Source: Frankiales bacterium (GTDB lineage Bacteria > Actinomycetota > Actinomycetes > Mycobacteriales > SCTD01). From it: a stretch of 10,037 nt of DNA. Shown piece after piece: positions 1 through 7,431 of this stretch. The position numbers were made by a program, and so were the translations under genes. The stretch covers positions 1 to 10,037 of the forward strand of contig JAOPVD010000041.1 of the NCBI GenBank assembly GCA_025966295.1. The letters run 5' to 3'. The notes under the pieces are model-generated. The model was not told where the DNA came from. It searched no databases and worked only from the letters and a program-made list of their open reading frames with translations. The first letter of the stretch is position 1. Each line of letters starts with the position of its first letter.

Positions 1-1559
1 GCGGCCACCGGAGCGACCGGGGGCTGGGGGGCCAGCGACTTCGGGTCGACCGGGGCCCGGGTCGCCAGCGGCCGGGGGCGGGCCGGCGCGGCAGCCACCT
101 CGGACGGGCGGTGCACCCGGCCGGTGCGGACCAGCACAAGGCCGAGCAGGGTGCCCGACCGGAGCCCGGTCAGGCTGGCGTCGAGCACGTCCTGCGACGT
201 CCGGCCGGGGACGGCGCACAGCAGCACCCGGTCGGTGAGCGCCGCGACGAGCCGCGACTCCGGGTGCTCCAGGGTGCCGACGTCGACGATGACCGAGTCG
301 TAGTCGTTGCGGGCCTGCTGGAGCAGGTCGACGAGCGACTGGTGGCCCAGCAGGTCGGCGGGGGCGGAGGAGAAGCCGGACGGCAGCACGTGCACGCCGT
401 CGGAGGTGAGCCGCGGCTCGCCGGTCCCGCCGCGCAGGCGGTCGGCCAGGCCCGGCCAGAGCGGCAGGCCGTGCAGCGTGTGCTGGGCGGGGTTGCGGAC
501 GTCGGCGTCGATGAGCAGCACCTTCAGCCCGCGACGGGCCAGGCCGGAGGCGAGCGAGCCGGCCGTCGTCGACGTGCCGCACAGCCGGCTGGGGGCCGTG
601 ACGCCGAGGACCGCGCAGCCGGTGCTGCGCTGCTCCAGCAGGACCTCGCCGACGACCCGGTCGACCGCGTCGCGCTCGATCTGGCTGGCGCGGCGCTCAC
701 CGCTCTCGCGGCGCGGCACCACGCCCAGGACGGGGAGCTCACAGAGCGTCTCGCCGGGCTTGAGCGCCGGCACCTTCCGGCGCAGCGCCACGGCACCGAC
801 CATGCCGAGGGCGGCGAGCAGGCCCGCGCCCACGCCGGCCAGGCCGCCGCGCAGCAGCTTGGGGGAGACGCTCTGCACCTTCGTCACCTCGAGCGTCCCG
901 GCGGCCCGGGCCGCCGGCCCGAGCAGCGCCGAGGTGGTGATGAGGGTGTTGCGGTCCGAGCTGTTCTGGGTGCGCTGGCGGCTGAGCGTCGCGAGCTGCT
1001 CGTCGGCGGCGCTGCGGAGGGGGTTGGTCGGCGGCAGGCCGGCGACCCGCTTCGCGAGCGCGTTCTGCTGGCCTGCGAGGGCGGTCTGCTCCTGGTCGAG
1101 CAGCGCCACCGCCGACTTGACGCGCTGCGAGCTCTCGGACTGCAGGCGCTCGGCGCCCAGCGTGGCGTACGTCGACGCCAGCTCGTCCGCCGCCGCAGCA
1201 GAGGTCGCCGTCGCGGTGATGTCCAGGACGTCGCCGTTGGTGCCGGCCCGCGACTCCACCTTGACGGCGTCGGCCGTGAGCGAGGCGAGGCCGAGCTTCT
1301 TGGCCACCGCCTCGCGCAGCGCCGGCGAGGACATCGTGTCCAGCACCTCGGAGGGGACGATGCGCGTCACCCGGCTGACCGGGTCGGCGGCCGTCTTCTG
1401 GCTGATGTGCACCGCGGAACGGGCGTCGTACCCGGGGGCGTGGTCGGGTGCGGCCAGCGCCGTCAGCCCGCCGACCAGCGCAGCCGCGGCCAGCGGGAGG
1501 GGCAGCCCCCGCAGCACGCGGCGACGGGTGGCGGAGCTGGTGTCGTTGGAGGCGTCCAT
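1..1559 (-). CDS. Wzz/CpsD-type polysaccharide co-polymerase with degenerate kinase domain (3' end outside window)
   Basis: Likely membrane protein controlling chain length or export of a surface polysaccharide. At least 519 residues are visible and the frame is still open at position 1. Order: short basic N-terminus, membrane segment about residues 16-37, extracytoplasmic Wzz-like region with heptad-like helices about 45-235, second membrane segment about 238-260, then a BY-kinase/CpsD-like ATPase domain from about 275. The Walker A' motif VLLIDADVRNP (347-357) and Walker B VIVD (423-426) are clear, and the VLPSG...DLLG stretch resembles that of capsular kinases. The Walker A region reads GTST (328-331), so the expected GK[ST] lysine is Thr329. 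The visible tail after Walker B is Pro/Ala-rich and has no tyrosine, so no autophosphorylation cluster is seen. The start is well fixed: ATG at 1559 is the only start after an in-frame stop at 1599-1601. I see no good Shine-Dalgarno sequence. Family assignment is confident; kinase activity is doubtful. Confidence 0.82.
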   Translation of the reverse strand, partial: MDASNDTSSATRRRVLRGLPLPLAAAALVGGLTALAAPDHAPGYDARSAVHISQKTAADPVSRVTRIVPSEVLDTMSSPALREAVAKKLGLASLTADAVKVESRAGTNGDVLDITATATSAAAADELASTYATLGAERLQSESSQRVKSAVALLDQEQTALAGQQNALAKRVAGLPPTNPLRSAADEQLATLSRQRTQNSSDRNTLITTSALLGPAARAAGTLEVTKVQSVSPKLLRGGLAGVGAGLLAALGMVGAVALRRKVPALKPGETLCELPVLGVVPRRESGERRASQIERDAVDRVVGEVLLEQRSTGCAVLGVTAPSRLCGTSTTAGSLASGLARRGLKVLLIDADVRNPAQHTLHGLPLWPGLADRLRGGTGEPRLTSDGVHVLPSGFSSAPADLLGHQSLVDLLQQARNDYDSVIVDVGTLEHPESRLVAALTDRVLLCAVPGRTSQDVLDASLTGLRSGTLLGLVLVRTGRVHRPSEVAAAPARPRPLATRAPVDPKSLAPQPPVAPVA

Positions 1560-1665
1560 GGAGCAAGATGCTGTCCCGCAACGGCGTCCAGCGGTTCGTC
1601 ACGCCGACGCACCGCGTACTACCCCGACCATCGTGGACTTCGTACGCCATCTGCGGGAGGACGGA

Positions 1666-1678
1666 CTAGCAGCGCTAG
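1666..1678. repeat. Short palindrome, candidate operator
   Basis: CTAGC and GCTAG flank a 3-bp centre (AGC), forming a perfect 5-bp-arm inverted repeat about 40 bp upstream of the PqqD-like start. It contains two CTAG tetramers, a sequence usually scarce in high-GC bacteria. Position and symmetry fit a repressor or activator site for the divergent region, but a short palindrome can arise by chance. Confidence 0.3.
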
Positions 1679-1706
1679 ATGACGCATCTCCTACGCCTTT
1701 CACCGC

Positions 1707-1710
1707 AGGA
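1707..1710 (+). promoter_or_regulatory. Ribosome binding site deciding the PqqD-like start
   Basis: AGGA lies 8 nt before ATG at 1719 but only 2 nt before an in-frame TTG at 1713. The spacing favours the ATG. Confidence 0.55.
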
Positions 1711-1718
1711 TCTTGGAC

Positions 1719-2021
1719 ATGACTGTGCTGCGTCGTTCCAAGGCTGACCTCGTCTGGCGGTCGGGGGACGTTCCCCGCCGCGCGAAGGCGGCCGAGCTGG
1801 TGGTCGGGGACGGGCGCGCGCTGGTCCGGAGCGGCGAGGACGTGGTCGAGCTGGACGAGCTCGGGATGGCGCTGTGGCCCCTCCTGGATGGCCTCCGCTC
1901 GGCCCCCACGCTGGCCCGGGTGCTGGCCGAGCAGCGCGGGGAGCCGTCGCTGGCGACAGCGGTCGCCGTACGCACGGTGCTGGAGGAGCTGGCCGCCGCC
2001 GGCGCCATCACCTGGGTCTGA
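1719..2021 (+). CDS. Stand-alone PqqD-family (RRE-like) protein
   Basis: A 100-residue soluble protein of the PqqD type. In PQQ and many RiPP pathways this winged-helix-like fold binds a leader peptide and hands it to a modifying enzyme. The recognisable core is V-x-L-D-E-L-G-M-A-L-W-P-L-L-D-G (from about residue 43 to 58), matching the family's pattern of a small helix, tryptophan and DG turn. Two helices follow, with an Arg-Thr-Val-Leu-Glu-Glu-Leu...Gly-Ala-Ile ending typical of the domain's C-terminus. Length is normal for a single-domain PqqD. No precursor peptide, radical SAM enzyme or other RiPP maturase is next to it in the window; its neighbour is the divergent polysaccharide co-polymerase. 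PqqD-like proteins are also found in loci not making PQQ, so a role in polysaccharide assembly or regulation is possible but inferred. It ends just before a strong inverted repeat. Confidence 0.75.
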   Translation: MTVLRRSKADLVWRSGDVPRRAKAAELVVGDGRALVRSGEDVVELDELGMALWPLLDGLRSAPTLARVLAEQRGEPSLATAVAVRTVLEELAAAGAITWV

Positions 2022-2022
2022 C

Positions 2023-2045
2023 GGCGTACGTCGCTGACGTACGCC
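2023..2045. repeat. Perfect 10-bp inverted repeat: terminator-like hairpin or hisI-trp operator
   Basis: Arms GGCGTACGTC and GACGTACGCC are exact reverse complements around a 3-nt centre (GCT). The repeat begins 1 bp after the PqqD-like stop codon. It could form a stable RNA hairpin, which would suit termination of the PqqD-like transcript, although no T-run follows. It also sits about 22 bp upstream of the putative hisI -10 box, where an operator could act. A third CGTACG follows at 2047-2052. The symmetry is directly visible; its role is inferred. Confidence 0.5.
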
Positions 2046-2067
2046 TCGTACGCCAGCGGCGCCCCTC

Positions 2068-2073
2068 TGGAAT
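2068..2073 (+). promoter_or_regulatory. Candidate -10 box of the hisI-trpE operon
   Basis: TGGAAT lies 9 bp before the hisI ATG and resembles the TAnnnT actinobacterial -10 with one mismatch. The 5' untranslated region would be nearly absent, and no usable Shine-Dalgarno precedes the ATG, so a leaderless mRNA is plausible. No TTGAC-like -35 is seen at the right distance. Confidence 0.3.
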
Positions 2074-2082
2074 CATGGGGGC

Positions 2083-2457
2083 ATGACCGCCGTGCGCCCC
2101 ACCGACCTCGACCCTGCGATCGCCAGCACCCTCAAGCGCGACAAGGACGGCCTCGTGGTCGCCGTGTGCCAGCAGCACGACACCGGTGAGGTGCTGATGG
2201 TCGGCTGGATGGACGACCAGGCGCTGCACCTCACCCTCACCACCGGGCGCTGCACCTACTGGTCGCGCTCCCGCCAGGAGTACTGGGTCAAGGGCGAGAC
2301 CTCCGGCTCGCAGCAGTGGGTCAAGTCGGTGTCGCTGGACTGCGACGGCGACACCCTGCTCGTGCAGGTCGACCAGGTCGGAGGCGCCTGCCACACGGGG
2401 GACCGGACGTGCTTCGACGCCGTCCAGCTGCCCGCCGTGGTCGGCGAGCGACCGTGA
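2083..2457 (+). CDS. hisI: Phosphoribosyl-AMP cyclohydrolase
   Basis: Cytoplasmic metalloenzyme of histidine biosynthesis that opens the purine ring of phosphoribosyl-AMP to give the ProFAR precursor. The 124 residues fit the monofunctional actinobacterial HisI, with no fused HisE pyrophosphohydrolase domain. Visible signatures are YWSRSRQEYWVKGETSG (59-75), the metal-binding DCDGD (86-90) and GACHTGDRTCF (101-111), with Cys87, Cys103 and Cys110 as expected zinc ligands. The ATG start lies 9 bp after a -10-like box. The stop overlaps the trpE start in GTGA, so hisI is the first gene of a his-trp transcription unit, an arrangement known in actinobacteria. Other his genes such as hisF are not seen upstream, where a polysaccharide-type locus begins instead. 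Confidence 0.95.
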   Translation: MTAVRPTDLDPAIASTLKRDKDGLVVAVCQQHDTGEVLMVGWMDDQALHLTLTTGRCTYWSRSRQEYWVKGETSGSQQWVKSVSLDCDGDTLLVQVDQVGGACHTGDRTCFDAVQLPAVVGERP

Positions 2458-3929
2458 AGCTGGGCGTCACGACGCCCTCGGCCGAGCAGTTCGCCGAGCT
2501 CGACCAGCCGCTGGTGCCCGTGGTGCGCCGGCTGCTCGCCGACGGCGAGACCGCGGTCGGGGTGTACCGCAAGCTGGCCGGCAACCGGCCCGGGACGTTC
2601 CTGCTGGAGTCCGCCGAGCAGGGCAAGCAGTGGTCGCGCTGGTCGTTCGTGGGGGTGCGCTGCGCCGCCGTCCTCACCGAGCGCGACGGCCGCACCCTGT
2701 GGCTCGGCGAGGGTGCCCCCGACCTGCCCGAGGACCCGCTGGAGGCGGTCCGGGTGCTGGCCCGCCGGCTCCGCTCGCCCCGCGACGCCGACCTGCCGCC
2801 GCTGACCGGCGGGCTGGTCGGCTACCTGGGCTACGACGTCGTACGGCGCCTCGAGCGGCTGCCCAGCACGGCCCCCGACGACCTCGGCATGCCGGAGCTG
2901 GCGATGATGCTGGCCACCGACCTGGCGGTGCTCGACCACTCCGACGGCACCGTGCTGCTCATCGCCAACGTCCTGCAGGGCGGCTCCTACGCCGACGCGG
3001 TGGCCCGCCTCGACGCGATGGCCGCCGACCTGGGGGCCAGCGCCGACTCCAGCGTCGCGGCGCTCGACGGCTCCGTCGTACCCGAGGTGCGGGCGCCGTC
3101 GGCGCAGCGCTACATGGACGCGGTGGAGACGGTGCGTGAGCACATCCGCTCCGGTGACGCCTTCCAGGTGGTGCTCAGCCAGCGCTTCGAGATGACGACC
3201 GAGGTGGACGCTCTCGACGTCTACCGGGTGCTGCGGGCCACCAACCCGTCGCCCTACATGTACCTGCTCCGGTTCGCCGGCCACGAGTCGCCGTACGACG
3301 TGGTCGGCAGCTCGCCGGAGGCGCTGGTGACGGTCACCGGGACGCGGGCCGTGGTGCACCCGCCGGCCGGCACCCGGCCGCGGGGAGCGACCCCCGACGA
3401 GGACGCCGCGCTCGCCGCCGAGCTGCACGCCGACCCCAAGGAGCGCGCCGAGCACGTCATGCTCGTCGACCTGGCCCGCAACGACCTGGGCCGCGTCTGC
3501 GTGCCGGGCACGGTGGACGTCGTCGACTTCATGCGGGTGGAGCGGTACAGCCACGTCATGCACCTGGTCTCGACGGTGTTCGGGGAGGTGCTGCCCGGCC
3601 GGGACGCGCTGGACGTCTTCGACGCGACCTTCCCGGCGGGCACCGTGTCGGGGGCGCCCAAGCCCCGCGCCATGGAGATCATCGAGGCCCTGGAACCGAC
3701 CCGGCGCAACCTGTACGCCGGCACCGTCGGCTACGTCGACGCGGCCGGCGACATGGACATGGCGATCGCGATCCGGACCGCGGTGCTGCACCAGGGCAAG
3801 GCCTACGTGCAGGCCGGCGCCGGCCTGGTGGCCGACAGCGACCCGGCGGCCGAGCAGCGCGAGTGCGAGAACAAGGCGGCCGCCGTGCTGCGGGCGATCG
3901 CGGCCGCCGAGACGCTGCGCAGCGCATGA
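2454..3929 (+). CDS. trpE: Anthranilate synthase component I
   Basis: Converts chorismate to anthranilate with ammonia supplied by the TrpG glutaminase; first committed step of tryptophan synthesis. 491 residues is a normal length. The N-terminal Trp-feedback element LLES is at 50-53, so feedback inhibition by tryptophan is expected. The chorismate-binding domain shows DLARNDLGR (339-347), YSHVMHLVS, FPAGTVSGAPKPRAMEI (393-409), YAGTVGY (421-427) and QAGAGLV (453-459). An oddity is PPAGTRPRG at 303-311, where the family usually has PIAGT; Ile is replaced by Pro304. The GTG at 2454 overlaps the hisI stop and gives a normal N-terminus; a longer open frame from inside hisI is an artefact. No trpG follows, so the glutaminase must be encoded elsewhere. 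Salicylate or PABA synthases are alternatives made unlikely by context. Confidence 0.95.
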   Translation: MKLGVTTPSAEQFAELDQPLVPVVRRLLADGETAVGVYRKLAGNRPGTFLLESAEQGKQWSRWSFVGVRCAAVLTERDGRTLWLGEGAPDLPEDPLEAVRVLARRLRSPRDADLPPLTGGLVGYLGYDVVRRLERLPSTAPDDLGMPELAMMLATDLAVLDHSDGTVLLIANVLQGGSYADAVARLDAMAADLGASADSSVAALDGSVVPEVRAPSAQRYMDAVETVREHIRSGDAFQVVLSQRFEMTTEVDALDVYRVLRATNPSPYMYLLRFAGHESPYDVVGSSPEALVTVTGTRAVVHPPAGTRPRGATPDEDAALAAELHADPKERAEHVMLVDLARNDLGRVCVPGTVDVVDFMRVERYSHVMHLVSTVFGEVLPGRDALDVFDATFPAGTVSGAPKPRAMEIIEALEPTRRNLYAGTVGYVDAAGDMDMAIAIRTAVLHQGKAYVQAGAGLVADSDPAAEQRECENKAAAVLRAIAAAETLRSA

Positions 3930-4489
3930 ACGCACGCCGCGAGCTGCGGTTGGTCGTCGTGCTGCTGCTGGTCGGGGCGGCCGTGACGCTGTTCGCCGCC
4001 GCCCGTCCCTGGGGCGCCGCCGTCGTCGACCAGGGCGCCCGGCTGCCCGTGCGCACCGTGCAGGTGACGGGGGAGGACCTGGCACCCGGCCTGCGGGCGC
4101 TCGGGCTGGTCGCGCTCGCCGGCGTGGTCGCGCTGGTCGCGACCCGGGCGTGGGGGCGGCTGCTGGTCGGTGCGCTGGTGCTGGCCTGCGGCGTCGGGGT
4201 CGTCGCGCTGGCGGTGACCGGCACCGGCGGCGCGGCCATCCGCGCGCACCTGCCGGCGGGCGTGGACGCCCGCACGGTGAGCAGCGTCACGACCACCGCC
4301 TGGTGGGTGCTGGCCGGCCTGGGCGGCGCGGTCGTCGGGGTGGCGGGCGGGCTGGTGCTGTGGCGGGGCCGGCGCTGGGCGACGCTGTCGTCGGCCCACC
4401 AGACGCCGGCCGCGCGGGCCCCCGAGCCGCCGGCCACCGACAAGGCCGTCTGGGACGCCCTCGACCGCGGCGAGGACCCGACCTCCTAG
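3926..4489 (+). CDS. Trp biosynthesis-associated membrane protein (TIGR02234 type)
   Basis: A 187-residue integral membrane protein found in actinobacterial trp operons; its molecular function is not established. Four hydrophobic segments are visible at about 9-26, 56-73, 79-97 and 128-146. A conserved-looking RPW lies just after the first, and there is a polar loop with a possible extracytoplasmic face between 27 and 55. The C-terminus ends WDALDRGEDPTS (176-187), the tail I recognise as characteristic of this family. ATG at 3926 overlaps the trpE stop in ATGA, indicating translational coupling; the longer open frame from 3863 lies inside trpE. Conservation next to trpE and trpC suggests a role linked to tryptophan or its precursors, perhaps transport or membrane tethering, but that is inference. 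Confidence 0.88.
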   Translation: MNARRELRLVVVLLLVGAAVTLFAAARPWGAAVVDQGARLPVRTVQVTGEDLAPGLRALGLVALAGVVALVATRAWGRLLVGALVLACGVGVVALAVTGTGGAAIRAHLPAGVDARTVSSVTTTAWWVLAGLGGAVVGVAGGLVLWRGRRWATLSSAHQTPAARAPEPPATDKAVWDALDRGEDPTS

Positions 4490-4520
4490 ACCCCGGACGC
4501 AGGCCCGTGATCGCGCGGAC

Positions 4521-4537
4521 TACCGTGACCGGGTCAC
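4521..4537 (+). promoter_or_regulatory. Candidate internal trpC promoter with overlapping palindrome
   Basis: The 84-bp gap before trpC contains TACCGT at 4521-4526, matching TAnnnT. Overlapping its end is GTGACC-G-GGTCAC (4525-4537), a perfect 6-bp-arm inverted repeat. A transcript would begin close to the palindrome centre and carry a leader of about 40 nt. This arrangement would suit a repressor covering the transcription start. No good -35 is visible. No Trp-codon leader peptide or attenuator is seen. Confidence 0.35.
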
Positions 4538-4560
4538 ACCGTCCAACCGGTACCAAGGCA

Positions 4561-4565
4561 AGGGG
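4561..4565 (+). promoter_or_regulatory. Shine-Dalgarno of trpC
   Basis: AGGGG sits 8 nt before the GTG at 4574 and supports this start. It is the clearest ribosome binding site in the trp region, consistent with independent translation initiation after the gap. Confidence 0.55.
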
Positions 4566-4573
4566 TCCCCGCA

Positions 4574-5376
4574 GTGAGCGTGCTCGACGACATCATCGTC
4601 GGGGTGCGCGAGGACCTCGCCGTGCGCCAGGCCGCCACCCCGCTGGCGGAGCTCAAGGACCGGGCGCAGGCCCAGCAGACGGCCCAGGACGGGGTCGCCG
4701 CGCTCCGCCAGGCCGGGGTCGCCGTGATCGCCGAGGTCAAGCGGAGCAGCCCCAGCAAGGGGGCGCTCGCGGCCATCGCCGACCCGGCTGCGCTGGCGGC
4801 GGACTACGAGCTCGGCGGCGCCTCGGTCATCAGCGTGCTCACCGAGCAGCGCCGCTTCGGGGGCTCGCTCGCCGACTTCGACGCGGTCCGGGCGCGGGTC
4901 GACGTGCCGCTGCTGCGCAAGGACTTCATCGTCTCCAGCTACCAGCTGTGGGAGGCCCGGGCGCACGGCGCCGACCTGGTGCTGCTCATCGTCGCCGCCC
5001 TCGAGCAGGAGGCGCTCATCAGCCTGCTCGAGCGCACCGAGTCGCTCGGCATGACGCCGCTGGTCGAGGTGCACGACGAGCTCGAGCTGATCCGGGCGCT
5101 CGAGGCCGGGGCGAAGGTGGTCGGCGTCAACGCCCGCAACCTCAAGACCCTCGAGGTCGACCGCGGGGTCTTCAGCCGGCTCTCCCCGGAGATCCCGGAC
5201 CAGGTCGTGAAGGTGGCCGAGTCCGGCGTCCGCGGCCCGCACGACCTGCTGGCCTACGCCGCGCACGGCGCCGACGCGGTGCTGGTCGGCGAGGGCGTCG
5301 TGGTCGGCGGCAACCCGCGGCAGGCGGTCGCCGACCTGGTGACCGCGGGCGCCCACCCGGCGGCGAGGCACCAGCC

Positions 5377-5380
<4 letters not shown>
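4574..5380 (+). CDS. trpC: Indole-3-glycerol-phosphate synthase
   Basis: Cytoplasmic (beta/alpha)8-barrel enzyme that closes the indole ring from CdRP with loss of CO2 and water. 268 residues matches single-domain TrpC; there is no fused TrpF domain. Catalytic and binding elements are in place: EVKRSSPSKG (54-63) with Glu54 and Lys56, the VLTE strand (88-91), LLRKDFI (113-119) with general-acid Lys116, VEVHDELE around Glu165, VNARNLKT (185-192) and ESGV (216-219). The GTG start is supported by AGGGG at 8-nt spacing and by a normal N-terminus. The gene ends in a GTGA overlap with trpB, leaving no room for the small trpX/trpM-type gene found between trpC and trpB in some Streptomyces. Confidence 0.96.
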
Positions 5381-6626
<1,246 letters not shown>

Positions 6627-6630
<4 letters not shown>

Positions 6631-7406
6631 CCCGGCTCGACGACCTGTTCGCGCAGTGCCGGCAGGAGAACCGGGCCGCGCTGATCGGCTACCTGCCGGT
6701 CGGCTTCCCGTCCTACGAGGCGTCCGTCGCCGCGATGGTGGCCATGGTCGAGGGCGGCGTCGACGCGGTCGAGGTCGGCGTGCCCTACACCGACCCCGGC
6801 ATGGACGGCCCGGTCATCCAGGTGGCGGTCGACGCCGCGCTGCGGGCGGGCACCCGGGTGGCGCAGGTCTTCGAGGCGGTCCGGACCGTCAGCGCGCACG
6901 CCCCGACCGTGGTGATGGGCTACTGGAACCCGGTCGAGAAGTACGGCCCGGCGCGGTTCGCCAAGGACCTCAAGGCCGCCGGCGGCTCGGGCGCGATCAC
7001 GCCCGACCTCATCCCGGAGGAGGCCCAGCCCTGGCTCGAGGCGGCCCGCGCCGAGGACCTCGACCCGGTGTTCCTCGTCGCGCCGTCGAGCACCGACGAG
7101 CGGATCGCCGTGGTCGGGCGCACCAACCGGGGCTTCGTGTACGCCGCCAGCACGATGGGCGTCACCGGCACCCGCAGCACGGTGGGCAACCGGGCGGAGG
7201 AGCTGGTCGGGCGCACCCGCGCCCAGACCGACCTGCCGGTCTGCGTCGGGTTGGGCGTCAGCAACGCCGACCAGGCGGCGGAGGTGGCGGCCTACGCCGA
7301 CGGCGTCATCGTCGGCTCCGCCTTCGTGCGGGCGCTGCAGGACGGCGGCCCGGACGCCGTGCGGGAGCTGGCCCGGGGCCTGGCCGAGGGCGTCCGGCGC
7401 CGCTAA
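6627..7406 (+). CDS. trpA: Tryptophan synthase alpha chain
   Basis: Barrel enzyme cleaving indole-3-glycerol phosphate to indole and glyceraldehyde 3-phosphate, passing indole to TrpB. 259 residues. The catalytic pair Glu49 and Asp60 falls at the same numbers as in the E. coli enzyme, within VEVGVPYTDPGMDGPVIQ (48-65). YLPVGFPS, MGYWNP, the ITPDLIPEEA loop, STMGVTGTR and VGLGVSNADQA are all recognisable; TPDLIPEE and DPGMDGP instead of the proteobacterial VPDLPxEE and DPLADGP are usual in actinobacteria. GTG at 6627 overlaps the trpB stop in GTGA, with GAGG about 10 nt upstream, so alpha and beta chains are probably made in balance. A 25-bp gap follows before lgt. Confidence 0.96.
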
Positions 7407-7419
7407 CGCGGTCGCCTCC

Positions 7420-7425
7420 TAGGCT
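7420..7425 (+). promoter_or_regulatory. Candidate leaderless -10 box of lgt
   Basis: TAGGCT fits TAnnnT and lies 6 bp before the lgt GTG, so transcription would start at or next to the start codon. The same TAG is an in-frame stop that fixes GTG 7432 as the first start. No SD precedes the GTG. No -35 is obvious. Confidence 0.45.
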
Positions 7426-7431
7426 GACGGC

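Larger units (their letters stand above)
1560..1718. promoter_or_regulatory. Divergent intergenic region between the Wzz-like gene and the PqqD-like gene
   Basis: These 159 bp separate two divergent starts and should hold promoters for both. I see no convincing -35/-10 pair on either strand. The region is less GC-rich than the flanking genes near 1660-1720 and contains a CTAGC/GCTAG palindrome. No RNA gene or conserved small ORF is recognisable. That both promoters lie here is inferred from the layout. Confidence 0.55.

Noticed and set aside
739..1650. 303-codon minus-strand open frame starting upstream of the Wzz-like ATG
   Set aside because: It is shifted relative to the motif-bearing frame and its translation shows no domain. 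The true frame is uninterrupted from 1559 to the window edge, so no frameshift is needed.
1713..1718. TTG start giving two extra residues on the PqqD-like protein
   Set aside because: It is only 2 nt from the AGGA; ATG 1719 has proper spacing.
111..1722. Long plus-strand open frames (up to 523 codons) across the Wzz-like gene
   Set aside because: They lie antisense to a frame with recognisable Wzz, Walker A' and Walker B motifs. Their composition is the Arg/Gly/Ala-rich type of GC-driven shadow frames.
2022..2082. Trp attenuator or leader peptide before the operon
   Set aside because: There is no short ORF with consecutive Trp codons and too little space for an attenuator or T-box in this 61-bp region.
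2256..4085. 609-codon antisense frame over trpE
   Set aside because: It has low-complexity Arg/Gly/His-rich translation and is fully opposite the intact trpE; GC-rich shadow.
4562..4570. GGGG-T-CCCC as a hairpin hiding the trpC Shine-Dalgarno
   Set aside because: A one-base loop cannot form a stable hairpin; it is simply a palindromic word.
4150..5376. Apparent 409-residue N-terminal extension of TrpB
   Set aside because: It reads the membrane-protein gene and trpC in the wrong frame. GTG 5377 gives the standard TrpB N-terminus and a GTGA junction.
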